Shown: piece by piece, positions 59,062-64,000 of the stretch
Layout: every line of letters begins with the position of its first letter
How positions within the stretch are numbered: position 1 is the stretch's first letter
From: an uncultured Eubacterium sp.
GTDB taxonomy: Bacteria; Bacillota; Clostridia; Peptostreptococcales; Anaerovoracaceae
Assembly (NCBI GenBank): GCA_937900695.1
Contig: CALCFD010000014.1
Coordinates: forward strand, 27,482 to 91,481
DNA length: 64,000 nucleotides
Reading direction: 5' to 3'
Program-made: the position numbers and the translations under genes
The notes under the pieces: model-generated
The model's input: only the letters and a program-made list of their open reading frames with translations
Databases searched by the model: none
What the model was told of the DNA's origin: nothing

Positions 59062-59519
59062 ATCATCTTTTCTGCTTCTCCAGTTGTTATATTTTTTACT
59101 AAAACAAGTTCACTTTCCATTATTTGCAATGCGTTTGCTAACATTTTCTTTTCGCCATTTGAAAGACTCTTTTGTTTATCTATTCTATATAGGTTTCTGG
59201 CAACCTCTGCAACCTGTAAGATGTCACCAGTTTTCATCTTATCCATATTTGCTCTGTATCTTCTGTTCCAGTTTGATGGCATAGGAGTAGAATCAGCACT
59301 TAAAACTTTTAAAAGTTCCTCCACCTGACTCTCATCGATTATTTCTCTTACCCCGATTTCATCACTTTTATCAACAGGTATCATAACTTTCATACCACCA
59401 TGGGGTGTATTGAGTATATAATATTTTCTTTCTTCACCAAGAATCTCTTTTATCTCTATTCCCTCGATTATTCCTGCACCGTGCATAGGATAAACTATCT
59501 TATCACCTATATTATACAT
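59046..59519 (-). CDS. carD: CarD/CdnL-family RNA polymerase-binding regulator
   Basis: 157 residues. CarD proteins bind the RNA polymerase beta subunit and stabilise the open complex. Seen: YNIGDKIVYPMHGAGIIEGIE (Tudor-like RNAP-interacting domain, residues 2-22) and a C-terminal helical DNA-binding region (PSNWNRRYRANMDKMKTGD). The ATG at 59519 has AAAGGAG upstream; in-frame starts at 59600 lie in the promoter region and are rejected. It has two tandem promoters upstream and heads a run of genes down to the cyclophilin. Confidence 0.95.
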   Translation of the reverse strand: MYNIGDKIVYPMHGAGIIEGIEIKEILGEERKYYILNTPHGGMKVMIPVDKSDEIGVREIIDESQVEELLKVLSADSTPMPSNWNRRYRANMDKMKTGDILQVAEVARNLYRIDKQKSLSNGEKKMLANALQIMESELVLVKNITTGEAEKMICEVI

Positions 59520-59570
59520 TTTTATACTCCTTTCGGAACCACTTCCAAAAATAGATACTGTTCCAAATTT

Positions 59571-59600
59571 AGTATAATCCATTTTATGGCAGTATGTCAA
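59571..59600 (-). promoter_or_regulatory. carD promoter P1 (proximal)
   Basis: On the minus strand TTGACA (59600-59595) and TATACT (59576-59571) are 18 bp apart. The start would be near 59563. Confidence 0.75.
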
Positions 59601-59614
59601 TATTTAAATTTATA

Positions 59615-59643
59615 ATAATATCATAAGAATATATTAGTGTCAA
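59615..59643 (-). promoter_or_regulatory. carD promoter P2 (distal)
   Basis: TTGACA (59643-59638) and TATTAT (59620-59615) on the minus strand, 17 bp apart. The -35 regions of P1 and P2 share the 13-mer TTAAATATTGACA. Confidence 0.7.
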
Positions 59644-59686
59644 TATTTAATCTTAGAAGAATTTCTCATAAGAATTTCTCATTATA

Positions 59687-59718
59687 CCCTTCATCTAATA
59701 AAGGCTTTTATTTTTTAA
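59687..59718 (+). repeat. HsdS-tail-like inverted repeat, left copy
   Basis: The 25-base segment 59687-59711 begins CCCTTCATC and ends GCTTTTAT. It matches the minus-strand copy at 60681-60705 at 20 of 25 bases, in opposite orientation. In the plus-strand frame it reads HYTLHLIKAFIF followed by stop, resembling the LHQ tail of HsdS. With the right copy it flanks the recombinase gene. Just to its left are two 12-mers AGAATTTCTCAT with 13-bp periodicity (59658-59682). Confidence 0.65.
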
Positions 59719-59734
59719 TTAATCTATAATAATA

Positions 59735-60661
59735 CTAACTTAATCCTGATAAAGATCTCATAACTAAATCCACATCCCTATTTTCTAATTCTTGAATTAT
59801 ATGAAGATATGTTTTTTGAGTCGTTGTCATGCTTGCATGACCTAGTCTTCTAGCAACACTTGCAATAGATACTCCAGCAAATAAAAGAATAGAAGCATGT
59901 GTATGTCTTAAACCATGGATAGATATTACGGGTATATTAACGCTTTTACAATAACGTTCTAATCTATCATTTACTGTAGAGTTATATACTTTTCCTTTTA
60001 CAAATATAGGTTTATCCTCTGGAAGATTCTTTACAAGTTCAGCAAATTGTATAACAGTCTGCCAATCGATTTGAACTTTTCTAACAGATGATTTATTTTT
60101 GGTCGGCATAAATCCACCACCATTTTTATAATCCCATGTTTTGCTTACAGAAATAGACTGATGTGCAAAATCAAAGTCCTTAGGAGTTAATCCCAGAGCT
60201 TCTGAAAATCTCAATCCTGTTTTAGCAACAAGCATAATAAACCAATCCCAATTAACTTCATCCTTTAAATCAAGTTGTGCTAATAATGTATGCAGTTCAA
60301 ATTGATTTAAATATTTTACTTTCTTTTCTCTTGGTGCTTTACCTTTTATAATTACTTTACGTGTTGGATCTCTTTGAATCAATCCTTCATCAACTGCATC
60401 TAGTATAGCTCCTTTTAGCTGATGATGAAAATCCATAGTTGTTTGTCTCTCATGTAATAGAGCATATTCATTTAGTATTTGCTGATAAGTGATTCTATTT
60501 AACTGACTAACTTTTAAATTTGGTGCTAACTTTACTAACCATCTGTGTGACATCAAGTACTTATCCAAAGTAACTTTCCTTATAGCGCCTTCTTTATAAA
60601 CAGAAATCCATTTTGCATAATAGTCGCAAAATAATTCATCGCTAAATATATTGTTTTCCAT
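59735..60661 (-). CDS. Tyrosine recombinase (phage-integrase family) of the type I RM locus
   Basis: 308 residues. Site-specific recombinase with N-terminal SAM-like core-binding domain (about 10-105) and C-terminal catalytic domain. The catalytic set is visible: Arg151 (TGLRFSEAL), His249 and Arg252 (HGLRHTHAS), His275 (LGHASMTTTQ) and Tyr285 (KTYLH). Its ATG follows GAGGAGG, and the preceding open frame (ending TAG next to ATG) resembles an HsdS tail. It lies downstream of hsdR and is flanked by imperfect inverted repeats. Related recombinases shuffle hsdS specificity halves in type I systems; that role here is inference. Confidence 0.93.
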   Translation of the reverse strand: MENNIFSDELFCDYYAKWISVYKEGAIRKVTLDKYLMSHRWLVKLAPNLKVSQLNRITYQQILNEYALLHERQTTMDFHHQLKGAILDAVDEGLIQRDPTRKVIIKGKAPREKKVKYLNQFELHTLLAQLDLKDEVNWDWFIMLVAKTGLRFSEALGLTPKDFDFAHQSISVSKTWDYKNGGGFMPTKNKSSVRKVQIDWQTVIQFAELVKNLPEDKPIFVKGKVYNSTVNDRLERYCKSVNIPVISIHGLRHTHASILLFAGVSIASVARRLGHASMTTTQKTYLHIIQELENRDVDLVMRSLSGLS

Positions 60662-60709
60662 CTAAAATTCCTCCTCATTTATAAAAGCAATATTTTGATG
60701 AAGGGCTAA
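60662..60709 (-). pseudogene. HsdS C-terminal tail remnant upstream of the recombinase
   Basis: The minus-strand frame reads LALHQNIAFINEEEF and then stop directly before the recombinase ATG. The LHQ motif corresponds to the end of HsdS (LITLHQ) found at the right edge of the window. The remainder of an hsdS gene is missing upstream; a stop codon lies about 20 codons back. The GAGGAGG ribosome site for the recombinase overlaps the remnant. Copy of the LHQ-encoding repeat at 60681-60705. Confidence 0.6.
60681..60705 (-). repeat. HsdS-tail-like inverted repeat, right copy
   Basis: Minus-strand segment beginning CCCTTCATCAAAATATTG and ending GCTTTTAT. It pairs in inverted orientation with 59687-59711 (20/25) and shares TATxTTGATGAAGGG (14 of 15 bases, plus-strand reading) in direct orientation with 63943-63957. 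These are the likely crossover sites of the adjacent recombinase. Confidence 0.65.
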
Positions 60710-60751
60710 ATAAAAACAGATGCATACTTTTTATGGTAAAATACACATCTG
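60709..60751 (-). terminator. Terminator after hsdR
   Basis: On the minus strand a ten-base stem (60742-60751 with 60717-60726, outer arms CAGATG/CATCTG, two wobbles) is followed by TTTTTATTT. It separates hsdR from the recombinase. Confidence 0.7.
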
Positions 60752-60762
60752 CTATTTTAATA

Positions 60763-63700
60763 TTAAATTTTATATTTTATTTTTATTTCTCTTATCCATT
60801 TTGGCAATTCTTGTTGTAGTTGCATGTTTAACATAAGTTTACTATCAACATTTTTAGTAGCTTTATCTATATCAACACTTTCTATAATATCTCTGTTATA
60901 AGGAAGAACCTCTTCTTCAACAAATGAATAAGCATACAAAGATTTTTCTAACGGCTTAACATCTATTCCCCATTCCTCTGCAAAAGATATAATATCTTTT
61001 GCAATAAAACTTTTCTTCCAAGCTTCAAATGCTTCATCTACGCTAATTCCAGCTTCTACCTTTCCTTGCATTAGTTCTTCTTCTACAAATCTTGCTAAAA
61101 GTTTTGCCTGCTTATCATCACCTAGATCACTTAGCTGCTGAATTGCTTCATGTATTAAACGCAAAGTTTCACTATCTATATTTTGCGTACCTTCGGCAAC
61201 ATCAACTTTCGAACCAATTAATTTCAAAATATAACTTGCATCTATATTTTGAGTTCCAACTAATCTAGTTTTTCCAACAAGTGGAATTATATCTGTAAAA
61301 TCTGGCTTATCTGATTTTTCTTGAATATTTTTATAAGCACCAACATATTGACTCCACACATGTTCATTTATACCAAATTTTTCATCATCCCAAGAATACT
61401 CATAATACTGTTCAACTAAATTTAGTTTCTTGCATGCTTCTTTAAAAGCACTAAAGAATTTTTTCTTTTCATCTTGGTCTGTTTCTAATTCTTTCCAATT
61501 TGTTGGATTTTTTAAAGTAGAAACCAATACATCAAAGCTCTCATTTAAATCTACTACAGCTTCTTTATATTCTTTAACTATTACATGACTGCTTTCTCCA
61601 CCACTACCGTATAATTCTAAAGCTTTATTTACACACTCTTCTGTAATACGTGGATACTGAAAATTAATAATTGTACCAAACTCTTTTGAAGATCCAAATA
61701 CTCTATTTGTACGAGAGTAAGCTTGTATTAATCCTTGTAATTCTAAAGATCTATCAACATATAATGTATTTAAGCGTTTTGAGTCATATCCTGTTAAAAG
61801 CTGATCTGCTACAATTATTAAGTCTATGTTTTTAGGATTTCTACCACTTCCACCCCTTGTAGCTCTATCTATTAAATCTTCAAAATAAGCATCTTCACCT
61901 TTTTTCTTATCTTTAATATTAAATTCTACTCCTGTAAATTTACCATAGTCAGCAAACATTTCTTCAATAATTTCTGGCGAAACAACACTATCTTCTAACA
62001 TATTTTCATTTTCATTGCCAAAACTAAATGTCATAGCGATATTTAAATCAATATCACTATTAGCAAGCTGCTTTTTGAATTCTTTGTAGTATTTTATTAC
62101 TCTTTCTTTGTAGGCAACTGTTAATATAGCATTAAATACTTTATCTTGAGACTGAGTATTCCATCTGCTTAAAATTCGCTCTACTACTCTAGGTATATGA
62201 GTCTCATCTTGATATACTAAAATGCCTCTTTTTTTAGTTTCCTTTTCTAAGTCTAACTCCGAAATGCCATAAACAGTTCTTTCTATATCTTCTTCTGTCA
62301 TTTCTGGTTTTTCAATTTTTAAAGCTTGTCCATAAGTTTCTCTCAAGGATTCATAACTTGAAAACTCACCCGTATTAATATAGTCAACATGAAAACCTAA
62401 TACATTTTTGTCAGCAATAGCCTCATCAATAGTATACTGATGAAGTTTAGGTCCAAATAGCTTTTCGGTAGTATTAATCAGTTCACTTTCTTTATTTATT
62501 TTCCCTTTTACATTATTTTCATCAAAAAGCGGCGTCCCTGTAAACCCATAAAAAAGGCCATTCTTCTTAAAGTAATCTTTTATGTCACCCATCATCTTAC
62601 CCATAGTAGTTCTATGAGCTTCGTCGACAATAAAAATCATCTTTTTTTCTTGAAGGGAAAAATCACTATTTTCTAGTAAATCTTTTACAAGTGAGCTTAA
62701 TTTAAAAGTCGTAGTAACTACTATTCCATTTTGTACACTTTTTAACTTTTTCTTCAGCTGATATGTACTAGGTGTATCGTCTACAGCTACTGATTCGTAA
62801 GCTGCATAAGCTTTAAAGTTTTCACTTGTACGATTGTCTAACTCTCTTCTATCCAATAAAAATACTACTTTATCAAAACCTGCTCTAGTAGATAAAAACA
62901 GTGCTGTTTTAAAGCTTGTTATAGTCTTACCTGATCCAGTTGTATGCCATACAAATCCGCCATGAGGCATTTTTTCTTTGTTATCCCATCCAAAAGCTGC
63001 GCCTTCAACTGCCTGAAGAGCATATACCTGATAAGGTCTCATAAGCATATGTCTTCTATTTTCAATATCATTTGATTCGTCTATAACTAAATAGTCGCCA
63101 ACCATTTGATGAGCCATAGGTATCATTAGAAAATGCTCTATTACTTTTCTCCAGTCATTTATAACTTTGTTATTTTTATCTGCCCAATTAAACACAAAGC
63201 TCATATTAAAATCATTTATGGATTTTGGTGTAGCAAAATATTTAGTCTCTATTTCAGATGCTATAACCATCATCTGTGAAAATGCCATAAAATTATTGCA
63301 GTATTCTCCATCTTCATAGTACCTTTTAAACTGTCCAAAAGCCTCTGTTACTGATTTATCAGCTCTTTTTTGTTCTATATTTATAAGAGGTAAGCCATTG
63401 ATCAATAATATAATATCAAATCTGTTTCCATTTTTTGTAGAAACCTCTCTTGCTATTTGATATCTCGAATCCCCACCTCTTACTTCTGCTTTTTTAAATA
63501 TCGTCAATGTGATTAGGTTTCTTGTAACGTTATTATTTTTATCTCTATGAATGGCATCTATTTTCCCCACTGATCCTTCGATGGAAAGAAGTTTTGCAGC
63601 TTCATAGCTATTATTGATGTTGTTTACTCTTTCTAAAACCTGCTTGAATTCATTATCTGTCAACTCAACGCCTTCAAGCTGATCAGCATTAATTCGATTT

Positions 63701-63855
63701 AGCTCTTTTCTCCAATTTAAAACTAAATCTTCAACTGTAACTTTTTGCTTATTTCCATTTAGATAATCTGGGGCATCCCATCTATATTTTTCTAGTTCTT
63801 TTACGAATTTTTCTTGAAAGTTTTTTTCAGAAAAATCCTTATTTAAACTGCCCAT
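60763..63855 (-). CDS. hsdR: Type I restriction enzyme, R (endonuclease/translocase) subunit
   Basis: 1030 residues, the usual length. HsdR moves DNA past the complex and cuts unmodified DNA. Seen: nuclease core with Asp147 and Glu161-x-Lys163 (RFDIILL...NIEQKRAD), SF2 Walker A HTTGSGKTITSFKTALFL, DEAHRTTMGKM (motif II), FTGTPLFDEN (III), and QAYSRTNRVFG (VI). The C-terminal helical region assembles with HsdM/HsdS. It starts 68 bp after the hsdS stop. AAAGGAAAT precedes its ATG. hsdM is outside the window. Confidence 0.97.
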   Translation of the reverse strand: MGSLNKDFSEKNFQEKFVKELEKYRWDAPDYLNGNKQKVTVEDLVLNWRKELNRINADQLEGVELTDNEFKQVLERVNNINNSYEAAKLLSIEGSVGKIDAIHRDKNNNVTRNLITLTIFKKAEVRGGDSRYQIAREVSTKNGNRFDIILLINGLPLINIEQKRADKSVTEAFGQFKRYYEDGEYCNNFMAFSQMMVIASEIETKYFATPKSINDFNMSFVFNWADKNNKVINDWRKVIEHFLMIPMAHQMVGDYLVIDESNDIENRRHMLMRPYQVYALQAVEGAAFGWDNKEKMPHGGFVWHTTGSGKTITSFKTALFLSTRAGFDKVVFLLDRRELDNRTSENFKAYAAYESVAVDDTPSTYQLKKKLKSVQNGIVVTTTFKLSSLVKDLLENSDFSLQEKKMIFIVDEAHRTTMGKMMGDIKDYFKKNGLFYGFTGTPLFDENNVKGKINKESELINTTEKLFGPKLHQYTIDEAIADKNVLGFHVDYINTGEFSSYESLRETYGQALKIEKPEMTEEDIERTVYGISELDLEKETKKRGILVYQDETHIPRVVERILSRWNTQSQDKVFNAILTVAYKERVIKYYKEFKKQLANSDIDLNIAMTFSFGNENENMLEDSVVSPEIIEEMFADYGKFTGVEFNIKDKKKGEDAYFEDLIDRATRGGSGRNPKNIDLIIVADQLLTGYDSKRLNTLYVDRSLELQGLIQAYSRTNRVFGSSKEFGTIINFQYPRITEECVNKALELYGSGGESSHVIVKEYKEAVVDLNESFDVLVSTLKNPTNWKELETDQDEKKKFFSAFKEACKKLNLVEQYYEYSWDDEKFGINEHVWSQYVGAYKNIQEKSDKPDFTDIIPLVGKTRLVGTQNIDASYILKLIGSKVDVAEGTQNIDSETLRLIHEAIQQLSDLGDDKQAKLLARFVEEELMQGKVEAGISVDEAFEAWKKSFIAKDIISFAEEWGIDVKPLEKSLYAYSFVEEEVLPYNRDIIESVDIDKATKNVDSKLMLNMQLQQELPKWIREIKIKYKI

Positions 63856-63922
63856 AAATTATTTCCTTTCATTTGCATTATGTATCCAAATGCATACTTA
63901 CTTTGATGTTAATTTTGTATAT

Positions 63923-64000
63923 TTATTCAATATTGTTTTGCTTATGTTGATGAAGGGTGATAAGGTTGTCAAGGTTGTCAAAGTATAATCCAAGTTTTTC
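63923..64000 (-). CDS. hsdS: Type I restriction specificity subunit HsdS, C-terminal end (partial)
   Basis: 26 codons before the TAA at 63923-63925 encode the conserved HsdS tail LYFDNLDNLITLHQHK followed by QNNIE. The segment LDNLITLHQ is the signature of the HsdS central or C-terminal conserved region. Usual HsdS tails continue with 20 more residues (KL..LKK.LLQ.MF), so this one ends early. It is the gene just upstream of hsdR. The LHQ-coding stretch contains the repeat copy at 63943-63957. Confidence 0.85.
   Translation of the reverse strand, partial: EKLGLYFDNLDNLITLHQHKQNNIE
63943..63957 (-). repeat. LHQ-coding recombination-type repeat, third copy
   Basis: Shares 14 of 15 bases with 60691-60705 in the same orientation, including TTGATGAAGGG in plus-strand reading. 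It lies within the hsdS tail. Recombination between the direct copies would delete hsdR (inference). Confidence 0.6.

Noticed and set aside
59595..59650. Two identical 13-mers (TGTCAATATTTAA) as recombinase arm sites
   Set aside because: Each contains TTGACA on the minus strand with a fitting -10 box 17-18 bp away; they are better explained as tandem promoters of carD.
59601..59734. CRISPR or direct-repeat array from repeated short motifs left of the recombinase
   Set aside because: Repeats are only 12-13 bp, two copies each, with no spacer regularity. They are promoter -35 regions and one tandem duplication.

Overview
The window is low-GC, gene-dense DNA with typical Gram-positive signals: AGGAGG-type ribosome sites, TTGACA/TATAAT promoters and short U-tailed terminators. 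The families point to an anaerobic Firmicute of the class Clostridia: sigma-54, a CIRCE-controlled ClpB, NiaR, DUF5685 plus a J-domain partner, DUF1893, a FeoA-FeoB fusion, an IspD-IspF fusion, CarD and a PIN/TRAM protein. A family or genus cannot be fixed by eye.

Layout, left to right. 1-5.6 kb: the 5' part of gap (cut by the window edge), rpoN and trmL on the minus strand, then hom, a SEC-C protein and a MATE exporter on the plus strand. 5.6-9.3 kb: a minus-strand operon of DUF5685, a J-domain protein with a Cys-rich tail, a membrane protein, nth, an ECF S-component and DUF1893. 9.4-13.1 kb: a TPP-riboswitch-controlled thiS-thiF-thiG-thiH-thiE operon. 13.2-17.3 kb: M18 aminopeptidase, purA and purB (minus). 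17.4-21.0 kb: nadA-nadB-nadC-niaR behind a promoter covered by a NiaR-type palindrome. 21.1-24.9 kb: an aconitase / isocitrate dehydrogenase / GntR operon with a FadR-type operator at its promoter. 24.9-29.5 kb: feoAB fusion, an NhaC-type antiporter and a TSUP transporter. 29.6-32.3 kb: clpB with CIRCE. 32.4-37.8 kb: cardiolipin synthase, site-2 protease, lipoprotein and secreted amidase with FN3-like repeats. 38-47.4 kb: a PHP protein, then a replication/repair block (ogt, pcrA, ligA, AIR-synthase-like, SRP RNA, dnaX, ybaB, recR). 47.4-49.7 kb: a cobalamin riboswitch with no gene behind it, and a divergent pair of a PTS-EIIC-like membrane protein and a second NiaR. 49.7-59.6 kb: an MBL/beta-CASP protein and cysK, then a long carD-pin/tram-ispDF-proS-TRIC-chr-chr-nudix-ppi run. 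59.6-64 kb: a tyrosine recombinase and type I restriction genes (hsdR, end of hsdS).

The most interesting points are these. (1) A two-locus NAD regulon: two NiaR paralogues, each next to a promoter whose -35 box lies in a GTGTC-nn-GNCAC palindrome. One promoter drives nadABC and the other drives an unassigned PTS-EIIC-like membrane protein, which becomes a candidate niacin or NAD-precursor transporter. (2) A complete promoter, cobalamin riboswitch and terminator with no sense gene downstream. (3) A type I restriction locus in which the tyrosine recombinase gene is flanked by imperfect inverted repeats that match the end of hsdS, with a third copy at the hsdS end beyond hsdR. This is the expected architecture of a recombining specificity locus. 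All identifications come from reading sequence motifs; no database search was run.
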